This document shows, piece by piece, positions 13,010-22,800 of a stretch of DNA of 28,341 bases. How positions within the stretch are numbered: the first letter of the stretch is position 1; each line of letters opens with the position of its first letter. The position numbers and the translations under genes were made by a program. The DNA is taken from the IMG/VR virus record IMGVR_UViG_3300006737_000136, positions 1-28,341 of that record, one strand, 5' to 3'. The notes beneath the pieces are model-generated. The model ran no database searches, was not told where the DNA came from, and saw only the letters and a list, made by a program, of their open reading frames with translations. The DNA comes from a virus.

Positions 13010-14914
13010 ATGGTAAGTAGAAATACAAATCTTGGTGCTGACGCTTTAAAGAAAGAACTTCTTAATAAGTTTTTGGTATTTAGTAATACCGAAAATAATT
13101 ATTTAAGTAATGTACCGGAAGCATCCTCGGACACAATCAGGGATGCAGTTTTTGCAACTCCAATTCTAGACAAAAATATAAAGAAAGTTGTTCAGGTTCC
13201 AAAGGGAACGAGAGCATTATGGCAAACAGGCGATAGAACGGGAACACAATCTGGAATGTATAAATCCGATGGTGGAGCGTTTTCTTATAATACATCCTCT
13301 TCAAATTGGTATACATGGGTAAATCCTGAAGGTTTTATCTTCGTTGTTCTACAAAATGTTTTAAATGCAAATTCTTCAAATGATGTGATCGTTGCTAAAA
13401 GTATATTAGCGAATACTTCTGGTAAAATATTCACCAATGAGGATGGTATTGTTGCTTGCTGTATAGGTATGACTCCTTCGGATGAAACATTCAATTCGTA
13501 TCGAAAGCACATTACTCTAGAACCAGTGGTAGATGCATACGATTCTCTAAAGAATTCATATACAAGTCCAAACACCAGAGCAACATCAATATGCGGTGCA
13601 GGGAATGAGAGAAGATATGGAACTTGTTGTCTTTATTATTCGTCGGAAAATTATGACAGAATCCGTGGAGTGACATATTCCGCAGGAGATTTCTATAGAT
13701 GTACTTGCACAGAGTGCTATAGATGTTCTGAAATGGCGGAGTCACTCGGTATGCAGTATCGATTTAATATGTGGGAGGGAACTGGTGTGACAGGGGGGAC
13801 TGGAGAGAGTTGTCTTCATTGCGACTCTGAAGATTTCCCATCAAATTGTGGTCCGTGTAAGTGTAGTATTGATTGGAATGAAAGAACTTACCACTATGAT
13901 TCAATTCTAACTACCTCAGATTTCTCTCCACACACATCAGTATACAAGAATGCACAAATTGCAAAAGCAAATGATGAACAGGGTGGTGCTGTAACTTCTC
14001 TCATCACAGAGATTGGAAAATTTTCCCTCGAAGAAAGAACGATACCAAGTTCTTATCGAAACACTCAATTACTAGTACCTTTATTCGGAGATTTTGATGA
14101 AGACTCAATCTCAAAGGTAGAGATGATAACAGAAGTAGATAATAATGGAAATATTGTGTGGATAGGAACAAAAGTTGTCGATCATGGTTCTGGTGCTACT
14201 AAAGTAGAAATAGATTATGATACCTTAATCGCAACTTATCTTCCAAATGCAGACAAGGGTAAGTTGCAGCAATATACAAAAGTTAACATATCACCAATAA
14301 GAGGTTTTCATCTATCAATGGGTGATCTTTATAGTATTAGAACTCTCTTGGATGTTCAAATTCCAAAAAGTTCAATATCTTCCGTGACTAGTGCAATCGA
14401 TATCAATTCAGTTTCTATTGCATCTGGTGGTGGTATTGGTGGTGGAAACCTATTCGCTGGAAATGCAAAGAACGAATCTACTGTTGCAAGACTCACAAAC
14501 AAACTTGAAATTGAAAATACAGAAGTTTCCGAAGCACCTTCGAGTGGAGGAGGAAAGGGTGGTGGAGGAGGAACTTCATCAGTTTCCAGTAATGTATATG
14601 AGGGTAAGGCTACAGAATCGAATGCAACAATTCAGGCTGGTAATATTGTTTCTTCTTCTGCTCTCGTTGGTGGTGTATCAGAAATTGAAATCACAGGAAG
14701 AAAATCTTTATATAAAGTCGGTAAAGTCTTAAAAATTAATGATGATGATTGGACAACAAATTCTGTAGAAGCGCCAACATCTCCTCTAAGTGGTGATGAA
14801 ATTGATACAAGGACTATTAAAGTAGAACATACCCATTCCTTCTTGTCTAAGTTGAATGTCGCCCAAGGATCAGGAAACCAACCAAATTTATTAAACGTGC
14901 AGATTTATCTGTAA
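13010..14914 (+). CDS. Baseplate wedge protein, probably gp8-like, with cysteine-rich insertion
   Basis: A 634-residue protein in the gp8 position; T4 gp8 has 334 residues and forms a wedge dimer. Features consistent with gp8 are PKGTRALWQTGDR and NPEGFIFVVLQNV in the first 130 residues. A compact cysteine-rich block at 195-285 contains a zinc-ribbon-like RCTCTECYRC core and CLHC and CGPCKC pairs. The part after 300 is ordinary beta-rich sequence. Residues 480-540 are a glycine/serine-rich flexible section (GGGKGGGGG). The C-terminal part (about 535-634) is a small beta domain. Start: the ribosome-binding site TTGGAG lies in the last codons of the upstream gene, only 3 bases separate stop and ATG. 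The gp8 name is by gene order; the fold match is weak. Confidence 0.55.
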   Translation: MVSRNTNLGADALKKELLNKFLVFSNTENNYLSNVPEASSDTIRDAVFATPILDKNIKKVVQVPKGTRALWQTGDRTGTQSGMYKSDGGAFSYNTSSSNWYTWVNPEGFIFVVLQNVLNANSSNDVIVAKSILANTSGKIFTNEDGIVACCIGMTPSDETFNSYRKHITLEPVVDAYDSLKNSYTSPNTRATSICGAGNERRYGTCCLYYSSENYDRIRGVTYSAGDFYRCTCTECYRCSEMAESLGMQYRFNMWEGTGVTGGTGESCLHCDSEDFPSNCGPCKCSIDWNERTYHYDSILTTSDFSPHTSVYKNAQIAKANDEQGGAVTSLITEIGKFSLEERTIPSSYRNTQLLVPLFGDFDEDSISKVEMITEVDNNGNIVWIGTKVVDHGSGATKVEIDYDTLIATYLPNADKGKLQQYTKVNISPIRGFHLSMGDLYSIRTLLDVQIPKSSISSVTSAIDINSVSIASGGGIGGGNLFAGNAKNESTVARLTNKLEIENTEVSEAPSSGGGKGGGGGTSSVSSNVYEGKATESNATIQAGNIVSSSALVGGVSEIEITGRKSLYKVGKVLKINDDDWTTNSVEAPTSPLSGDEIDTRTIKVEHTHSFLSKLNVAQGSGNQPNLLNVQIYL

Positions 14915-14947
14915 AATAGGTCTTAGCACTAAGGAGTAGTAATTAAA

Positions 14948-15976
14948 ATGGGAAACAGAAACAAACAACCTTTTTATAGCGGAGGAAGTCCATCATTTCC
15001 TTTGAGTCCGAGTCCATACTTCAGCAGGATAGAAGATCAAAAAGTTGCTTTTGATGGTGGAACAGATTTCGATAGGGTAAAAAACTATCAGTCTATAGCG
15101 TTCCGGCCTGGATTTTCTTTGCAAGCATCGGAACTGAACGAAATACAAGAACATTTTCAGATGCAACTCACGCTATCAATTGCAATGATGAACAACTGGA
15201 TCTGTTCTGGTGGTGGTTTTATGTGGAATGGTGCAAATCCAGATTCACCAGGCGGTGTTGGTGGAGGTGGGGATAATTTCTCCTATCCTACTTCTATTGG
15301 TCAGGGTGGTGGTTATAATGGGACTGGGAATCCATTCCACGATTCAGCGTATCAAATAACAGCGCCTGGATGGAGGGGAACTACACCACTTTATCCATAT
15401 GCAAATCCATATGCACCACAAAGTGGAGATATAAATCATGGACCTGGTGGTAGATTGGTAGAGGCACAACTACTATCTGGTGGACAAGGACAGACTATTA
15501 GAATAAACTTTTATTCTGGTTGGTATTTAACAGAAATCAGACTTCCTGATACTGGAGGTGATATATCTGGTATGAGTGGACTGAAGCATTGGGTTTACTT
15601 AGACACCGATACAGACTCCACATATTCACAAACATATTCTGTTGATGTTCCAATAAATACTAACAATGATCTTGATACTGTTGTTGGGTTAGTAGTTACA
15701 AGTAATTATGTTGGATGTGAACAAACACCTGATCCTATCAACGATCAATTTGATGAAACTTTAGCAGATAACGCCGCTGGGTTCCCAAATCCTGCTTCAT
15801 GTGGTGCATCTAGATATTCTGTAAACTTTTCAAGTGCCGCAGCATCATACCCAAGTTCAAGCACACAAGATATATACACAGTGGCAGATAGAGATCAGAT
15901 TTCTTTATGTGTTAAGATTAACCCCCTACAAAGAACTGTTCGTTATATGAATAATCAAGTTCTTTTCTCATGGTAA
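14948..15976 (+). CDS. Virion structural protein, DUF4815-like
   Basis: A 342-residue protein. The block DFDRVKNYQSIAFRPGFSLQ followed by ASELNEIQEHFQMQLTLS (about 40-77, cited in two parts) matches the N-terminal signature of DUF4815-type proteins found in tail/fibre regions of marine T4-like phages, in which a feature like RPGFALQARELNQLQ is followed by an amphipathic helix. A glycine-rich segment and a beta-rich C-terminal part follow. It probably links the baseplate with the fibres, but no binding activity can be read from the sequence. A strong CTAAGGAGTAGT ribosome-binding site precedes the ATG; a small palindrome (14922-14933, CTTAG/CTAAG) overlaps it. It is the first gene downstream of the wedge genes and just before the fibre promoter. 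Confidence 0.6.
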   Translation: MGNRNKQPFYSGGSPSFPLSPSPYFSRIEDQKVAFDGGTDFDRVKNYQSIAFRPGFSLQASELNEIQEHFQMQLTLSIAMMNNWICSGGGFMWNGANPDSPGGVGGGGDNFSYPTSIGQGGGYNGTGNPFHDSAYQITAPGWRGTTPLYPYANPYAPQSGDINHGPGGRLVEAQLLSGGQGQTIRINFYSGWYLTEIRLPDTGGDISGMSGLKHWVYLDTDTDSTYSQTYSVDVPINTNNDLDTVVGLVVTSNYVGCEQTPDPINDQFDETLADNAAGFPNPASCGASRYSVNFSSAAASYPSSSTQDIYTVADRDQISLCVKINPLQRTVRYMNNQVLFSW

Positions 15977-15988
15977 TATAAAAAAGGT

Positions 15989-15996
15989 ATAAATAA
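15989..15996 (+). promoter_or_regulatory. T4-type late promoter box before the tail fibre gene
   Basis: An exact TATAAATA in a short intergenic space, 18 bases before the ATG of the 818-residue fibre gene. Position and sequence fit the -10 box recognised by a gp55-type late sigma factor in T4-like phages. The spacing would leave a very short leader carrying the AAAGAGA ribosome-binding site. Confidence 0.6.
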
Positions 15997-16014
15997 AGTA
16001 AAAGAGATAAACCT

Positions 16015-18471
16015 ATGGCCGGACTTCCAGACGACAATTTATATCAGATTCCATACCTTCAAGGAAATGACACTTTCTATGATTGGGTAAACTATCACAA
16101 TACACTTCATGTAAACAAATTAAATAACTTGAAGATATATGATGGATTGTCCGGCGATGGTATTGTTTTTACTTTAGGAACAACTGCGAGTAATGATCCG
16201 CAAGGAGGAGCAACCGCTGGTTCTGACTTGATTGCAGGTTCGTTTAGATGTGATATCGCTGAAACGATTGCTAGAGGAGTTACCTTTCAGGGTGATGTTA
16301 GTATAAATGGAATATTAAACTATGACATAAACAGTCTAGAACTTCCTTCTATTACGAGCAGAGTACATCCTGTAGGTGGTTATACTGCGGCAAGAGATGG
16401 ATTTACTCTTGGTCAAGCAGTCAGAGTAGAAGACTTCGGGCATCAAAATGCTGGGGGAACAGGAACACCAAACTATTATCTTGCAAGAGCAGATAACGCT
16501 CCTTTCGCAGAGGTATTTGGTATTGTTTCTGGTGTTACTTGGCCTATGAGTTCTGGTGTTCCCAGTCCTCCGTATACTTCTACAAACACATATATTGAAG
16601 TTACTACACACGGTAAAGTCGTTGGTGATTTCTCACAAGCGACAACATATGGTGCAGGACTAAGTGCAGGATGTATCTACTTTCTAGATGCAGGCACAAG
16701 CGGTGGACTTACTCCGCACGAACCAACGATTGCTGGTTATGTAAGTAAACCATTAATTATGGGTATAACAGCAGACACAGGATATGTTCTTAATTATAGA
16801 GGACAGTTGCTCACTGGTTCTGGTACTGGTGGTACTGGTGGAATTAATGACAACAGATTCATTGTTGCACACGGGGAAGCGGAAGGAACCTTTGAAAGAG
16901 GACATGTTGTAGGATATAAATCTGGACGAGGAACCGCCGGGTGGTTTGTTGCGAAACAAGAAGATGATGATTTAAATCATGCAGTCGGTTTGGTACTGGA
17001 TGAATTTATACTGGATAGCACTCGGTATATGACAGTCGTTACTACTGGGTGGTGCGGAGATTTACCTACAGTAAATGTTGAGACTGGATTACTGTATGTT
17101 AATAGAAACGGAAAATTAGAAAACGAATTTGATGCAGATGGAACACCAAACACAATTGGAAATCCCAAAAAACCATTTGCTGTTGGATGGTCTTCTAATG
17201 GTGATGGAACCGGAAATGTTAAAGGTGCAATCATCAATCAAAATCACCTTGCAGGTGAAGCGGCCGTAAATAATCTTGGTGCGCCAAGGTCAGCGGGAGA
17301 CACCACACAAGGTCCATACGGAATGGGAAACTGGGCGTTCAAATCCACAAGTGTTGGTGGTACAACTTATGGTAGTGCCATCAATGAAAATATTCTAATC
17401 AACGGTGGGTTTGATGTGTGGCAAAGAGGTATTGGTACATCTTCTTATGGTGCTACTGGTACAACCTACTTTGCAGACAGATGGGTGAGAATAGATGGTG
17501 CTTCGGGCAGTGCAGCGTGGAATGCAAGCGGAGCAACCACCGGAACATTCAATATTGAAAGAAAAGCATTCTCAGCAAACCAAATAGAAGTATTCGGTAA
17601 TCCTACTTATTATACTCGATTCCAGAATGACTTCCATCCACAAGGTGATGCTGTGGGTAGTCATGCAATAATCGAAAATAGAATTGAAGATGTCCGAACA
17701 TTGAGAAATGAAAATGCTACTCTCTCGTTCTGGGCAAAATCTGGTGTTGCTGGTTCTACTGGTTCGATTGTTCTAAACCAATATGATGGTTCAGATACTT
17801 ATACACATAGGCCATCCAACTTCACACTAGGCACTAGTTGGACAAAATATGAAGTGGCATTCCATGTTCCAAATATTGAAACAACACCATCCGGTAAACA
17901 TTACCTCGGTGTCGGTTTTGATACTACACATATGAATACTACTTTTGATTTAGCACAAGTAAAACTCGAAAGAGGAATAGTTGCTACAAGAAATGCATCA
18001 ACACCACAACAGAGAGAAGATGATTTACACAAATGTAGTAGATATTATCAAAGAAGTTATGGTTTAGATCAAGCAACCGTAAGTTCTACTATGTTGGGAA
18101 GTGTACCAGATGTAACTGCGGTGAACTTTACAGTTTCTCCAACAAGAGACAATCATTACACATTCCCAGTAGTAATGCGTGCTGATCCTACGATAACATT
18201 ATATTCACCATTCAGTGGTCAAACATCAGATGCATATAACCAAAGTGCAGGTGTTGATTTAAGACACACTGCTGGAACGTATGGTTGGTCTTCTGACGGA
18301 TCTAATACTACCCCAAGAAATGCTCCCGCAGGTACAACCACAATTACTTCGGAGTATGCAACAAAGAATGGTATTTATCTCTTTGTTCCTGCCGGTACGG
18401 TTATATTTGACGAAGTTTCTGTTCATTATGTTGCAGATGCAGACTTAACCGACAATATGAACAATACATAG
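16015..18471 (+). CDS. Tail fibre protein with carbohydrate-binding-like domain
   Basis: An 818-residue fibre. The N-terminal 120 residues (YLQGNDTFYDWVNYHN) look like a fibre attachment domain. Two related beta modules follow at about 128-264 and 281-407, separated by GSGTGGTGG; the first is also found in the next gene. At 459-660 lies a module common to many phage fibres: the start NILINGGFDVWQRG (459-472), a FADRWVR strand, and LSFWAKSG inside a jelly-roll-like domain, resembling carbohydrate-binding modules. After it the motif DDLHKCSRYYQRSYG (about 665-680) precedes a beta-rich C terminus, the probable receptor-contact end. Cysteines are few, unlike the downstream fibres. No catalytic residues of a depolymerase are evident. 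Confidence 0.78.
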   Translation: MAGLPDDNLYQIPYLQGNDTFYDWVNYHNTLHVNKLNNLKIYDGLSGDGIVFTLGTTASNDPQGGATAGSDLIAGSFRCDIAETIARGVTFQGDVSINGILNYDINSLELPSITSRVHPVGGYTAARDGFTLGQAVRVEDFGHQNAGGTGTPNYYLARADNAPFAEVFGIVSGVTWPMSSGVPSPPYTSTNTYIEVTTHGKVVGDFSQATTYGAGLSAGCIYFLDAGTSGGLTPHEPTIAGYVSKPLIMGITADTGYVLNYRGQLLTGSGTGGTGGINDNRFIVAHGEAEGTFERGHVVGYKSGRGTAGWFVAKQEDDDLNHAVGLVLDEFILDSTRYMTVVTTGWCGDLPTVNVETGLLYVNRNGKLENEFDADGTPNTIGNPKKPFAVGWSSNGDGTGNVKGAIINQNHLAGEAAVNNLGAPRSAGDTTQGPYGMGNWAFKSTSVGGTTYGSAINENILINGGFDVWQRGIGTSSYGATGTTYFADRWVRIDGASGSAAWNASGATTGTFNIERKAFSANQIEVFGNPTYYTRFQNDFHPQGDAVGSHAIIENRIEDVRTLRNENATLSFWAKSGVAGSTGSIVLNQYDGSDTYTHRPSNFTLGTSWTKYEVAFHVPNIETTPSGKHYLGVGFDTTHMNTTFDLAQVKLERGIVATRNASTPQQREDDLHKCSRYYQRSYGLDQATVSSTMLGSVPDVTAVNFTVSPTRDNHYTFPVVMRADPTITLYSPFSGQTSDAYNQSAGVDLRHTAGTYGWSSDGSNTTPRNAPAGTTTITSEYATKNGIYLFVPAGTVIFDEVSVHYVADADLTDNMNNT

Positions 18472-18488
18472 AACAGGAGTAAACATTA

Positions 18489-19838
18489 ATGGCACATTCT
18501 AGTTGCGGAAACAGTTCAAATATTTCAGGAAACCTAAATGTTCGTAATATAACGAACAGCGGAGCAAGGTTATTGATGACCCATGAGTTATCTGGGTTTT
18601 CTGGTGGTAGAGTTTCTGATTACATAGGAGACGATGGTGTTACAGCAGGTGATGCGATTCGCTATGATGTTGTTCCATATAAATCTGATGGAGTAACAGA
18701 TTCTCCAAGTTACCAAAAGTACAGAAAAGCACAAGCGGATACTGCTGAGAATGCAGAAATTATTGGTATTGTAGAAAGTATCGATGATGGTATGGTGAAT
18801 GTTGTGTTATCTGGACAAATGATATATCCTGATCGTATTATAAATGCGACACATATAGATGAAACTCTAGGAACTTCTGGTGCAACTGGCGGGAATGATA
18901 TTTACTTCTTAAGTGAAGTTACAGCAGGAGCAGTTCAAAATCTTGCTCCAAATTCACCAACTAAAATTGCGAAACCAATTCTACAACAGGCTGCTGATGG
19001 TACATATACTCATCATGTAGTAAACTATATTGGTTATCAGGTTGGAGGTTCGGTGGTCGCTTCGGTTGGTGGTGAAGAAGAACCCTTGGGTCTCCGGTCA
19101 TTTGTTGACATAGAAGGAACTGAACTTATACTCGCAGACAATGAGTGGGATGCAAACAAACCTAATAATTTTGCTCCTATTAGTTCCAATTCTCCAGACG
19201 CATCTTCACGAAATTATAAAACATTCAATAATTTAGCAAACGGGAAACTAAAAAATGATCCGTTTGGTGCGAGATATTCCTTTACATCCTTAACAGGATT
19301 TGTGGAGAGTCTTTGGTTGGGTAAAGCGGTTTACTTTATCAGTGGTTCTGGAGAAAGAGTATGGAAAGGCACATGTACCCAAGTTGGTGATGTGAATAGA
19401 CCGAATATAAATTGCATTTATGTTACAACAACAGAAACTTCAGGTCCTGATATTGGAAATAGACTTCATTCTTCTTCTGGAGAAAATATAATCATATCAA
19501 ATTCAGAAAAAACTGATGTTGCACTACCACAAATTCCAAATAGAAATACAAGTATAAGAGCAAAAACTATAAGTGGTGCAACGAAAATTGTAACAGAACG
19601 ATACAAAATTTCAGTGAAGTCGGATCAGGGAGATGATGTTGCAACTGTTCCTTCAAAAGTCACCGTTAATGAATTATCTGTTACAGGAACCGTTACTGTA
19701 GAAAATAGTGCAAAATCTGTCGCTGATTTAGCAGGAACAATTAACACATTGGCAGATGAACTTGCAAGTTTGAAAACGCAAGTGAATGGTGATGGTGCTT
19801 CTACTACCGCAATTACTGCAAACATTACGAGCAAATAG
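18489..19838 (+). CDS. Fibre-associated structural protein with C-terminal coiled coil
   Basis: A 449-residue protein without a known family name. Residues 37-186 share the module of the upstream fibre: pattern DGVTAGDAIRY, then AENAEIIGIVES, a DIYFLSEVTAG turn, KPIL, and a NYIGYQ end, each with a counterpart in the fibre at 16015. A beta-rich middle follows. Near 410-434 the sequence SVADLAGTINTLADELASLK has hydrophobic heptad spacing and is likely a trimeric coiled coil ending the chain. It may be a fibre hinge or accessory fibre. The ribosome-binding site is CAGGAG, 12 bases before the ATG. It lies 17 bases after the fibre gene and 15 before the collagen-like fibre. Confidence 0.65.
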   Translation: MAHSSCGNSSNISGNLNVRNITNSGARLLMTHELSGFSGGRVSDYIGDDGVTAGDAIRYDVVPYKSDGVTDSPSYQKYRKAQADTAENAEIIGIVESIDDGMVNVVLSGQMIYPDRIINATHIDETLGTSGATGGNDIYFLSEVTAGAVQNLAPNSPTKIAKPILQQAADGTYTHHVVNYIGYQVGGSVVASVGGEEEPLGLRSFVDIEGTELILADNEWDANKPNNFAPISSNSPDASSRNYKTFNNLANGKLKNDPFGARYSFTSLTGFVESLWLGKAVYFISGSGERVWKGTCTQVGDVNRPNINCIYVTTTETSGPDIGNRLHSSSGENIIISNSEKTDVALPQIPNRNTSIRAKTISGATKIVTERYKISVKSDQGDDVATVPSKVTVNELSVTGTVTVENSAKSVADLAGTINTLADELASLKTQVNGDGASTTAITANITSK

Positions 19839-19853
19839 TGATAAGGAAGCAAT

Positions 19854-22800
19854 ATGGTAGCACCAGTAGTTCATGGAAGTAGTTTCTTTTTACCAATAGG
19901 CGGTGATGCAATCACCGGTCCTATCGGACCCACCGGACCTACTGGAGATTCTGGTTCTACTGGACCTACTGGACCTACTGGTGCAACTGGACTTACTGGT
20001 GCAAGTATGATGGGTTCTACTGGACCTATCGCTGGTTCCACTGCAATGTATATTCAGGATGGAAAATTACACCAAATATTTCATGGATATAATTTTCATG
20101 GAGATCCGATTGGTGGTTACACTGGTGGTTATGTGACATCCACTCTTGCTAAAGGACCTACTGGAAATTCAATAAACAATATAGATGGCGGTAACACTTC
20201 GGGTGGACCAGAAGGAACACCGCCTGGTTATACATTGCCTAGCGGTGGTGCAACTGTATTTAAGGTTAGGAATTCTAGTAATACAATCACTATAAAAGCA
20301 ATCGAAGTTGCAGGTGATGCTTTAACCTTAACAGATAATACTGCAACCAGTGAAATAAATCTACACTACGATAGAGGAAACTTTGGTTATCTAAACACAC
20401 AACCAAGTTCGGGAATCGGTTCTCTTGTTGGAACAGACGAGGGACAACCAGTTCGTCTTCATGGTTTCACTGGTGCTTCTTACGACAGTGGACTAAATGC
20501 ACTTGATGTTCGTGTAAAATCATATAAAGAAAAGTCCAAGTATTTAACCGTTGACAATGGTGATCCCGGAACATACGATATTCGGAGATTTGGTGAAGAA
20601 GGTAATCCTCCATTTTATCAAGGAACAATAGATCCGAATATCGCAAAGGTATTCATAGCAGATATGAGAGGACTCACCTTTGCGGATATGCATGAGAGTG
20701 GTTCTACTGGTCCAGTTCAATTTGTTATAAATGATGCATCCTTTGGATATACAGGAAATAATATTTCAGGAATTCCAGCAGAAGGAAAACCAAACTTAAC
20801 AAAGGCATTCACTCTCATTGTTCACGGTGCAGAAAATTCATTAGTTCCTGTGGAAAGATTTACGAATGTTACTTGGCCTTTAGATTTAGCACCATGTTTC
20901 AGTGGTGGTACTGATATCTTTAACTTCTTTTGGCTTCCATGTGAAACACGGGGAGAAATATGTCCCAATGGAGTAGCATGGCATGGAAATCTGATTCAGT
21001 GGAAATCTCCCGATAATATAATGGACAATGATACAGATAATAATCCTTTCTTCTGCCATGAAGTTGCAGGAACAAGAAACTTATATACTGATGGTGTTCA
21101 AGATTATCCCGGTATTGAATTTTTAGATTCAGCAGGAACAACGGGCGCAACAGGTGCCTGTTGCTTGGGTGATGGAATTTGTGTTCATACAACAGAGTCA
21201 AAATGCTTCGGTGGTTACTTTGTTGGGTGCGGAACAACATGCGGAAGTTCAACAGAATCAGTATGTTTTGAAAAAGGACCTTGTTGTTCCTATAACACAT
21301 CAACAAAGGAAACAGATTGTACGCAACAAACAATTGATGCTTGTGTAAATTATTCTGATGTTCTCTATATTGAAACCACATTTGGTGGAACAGGAAATGA
21401 ATGCTACAACATGGACTGTGAATCTGCATCAAAAGATTTAGGTGCCTGTTGTGATGGTTTGGGAAATTGCGAACTACTGACACATTCAGAATGTGATACT
21501 TTAGGAAGATTTTTCCAAGGTGAAGGAATTCCATGCACAAAGAGATATGGAAATGATATTATTGAAATTTGTGCGGGTGGGACTGGTGCTTGTTGTGAAG
21601 GTTCTTCTTGCAGTAATAGCACCACATTCAAAACTTGTGTGAACGCAGGCAATCTATATGCTGGAGACAGAAGCAAATGCTGTGGTGTTGACTGTGTTTC
21701 AGATGACGAATTTAACGGAAACTCTGGAATTCAAGCACTAAATCTACAACCCGGTGATTTATATGCAGGTGGAATGGTTGTTGGAATATACAGACCTCAT
21801 GGTGGTTCTGTGCTTGGACACAACAGTTTCGGAAAGGATAGAACTGCAAACTGGGAAGAATTGATGGTTGGTGCTACTGGTTCTACCTCAGACAGTGGTT
21901 TAATAGGAGAAACATACAGGTCAAAGTATGATTTCCACGGTTATGGATTCACATCTGACAAGGGATGTACAGAATTTAATGAGTTGGATATTCTGAATGA
22001 CCAAACCCGTGTTGATGCGTACTATGTGATCACTGCATTATCTCCACTTGCTGTAACAGGTGATAGAGAAGTAGTTCTTTTACAAGACTATCCAAGTGCA
22101 ACAGCAGAATTTTATTGGAGTAACAGAGGAAGTTCTTGGGGACCAATCTATAATCAAGACACTCTACAATATAATGACTTAAACGAAGACTATAAAAATA
22201 AATTTAGTCTAAATGAAGGTTACTGGTATGATAGATTTATGGAAGAACCTTCTCTGATAAATCTTCCTTTCAATACTTATACCACATGTGCAAAGGCAAG
22301 AAGTCTTGGAGTCGATGGTGTAAGTAAACTCCTAACAAGACCGAATCAATCAGCAAACGGTTTCTGGCATCGAAACTATGGATTCCATAACAACTTAAGA
22401 ATTATTAGTGCGGACAATGCATTATCACAGGTATATAACGAAACTAATAATTTATACACATCAGAGCAATTTGGACCTGGTTTGACTGCTGATTATATTT
22501 CTGCGTTCAGAATTTGTAGATTATATAGAGATGAATTAAATGGAACCACAGGGGCGGTTGATGGTTTGACTGGTTCTAATATTCCTGAAGTTTCTTCTTG
22601 GTATATTCCAAGTCATGATGAACTAGGATTTATTGCAGAGAATTGTGTTCGTGATAATCAATACGACTTTGATTTGAATTCTCATCTTTTAGCATATGGT
22701 GGTAGTCCATATAAAGGATGGTATTGGACATCTACTGGTGCATTCGATGAGACAAGAGGAATCACAGGGGGATATGAAGAAGGTGTAATGGTATCTTCCA

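Noticed and set aside
14922-14936. Palindrome CTTAG/CTAAG as a regulatory hairpin
   Set aside because: The loop would be only two to four bases and the stem is short; it overlaps a strong ribosome-binding site but is probably incidental.
20920-21540. Long minus-strand open frame in the collagen fibre gene
   Set aside because: Opposite to the fibre's conserved beta module and cysteine repeats; composition (His, Leu, Phe) is that of an antisense shadow and there is no ribosome-binding site logic.
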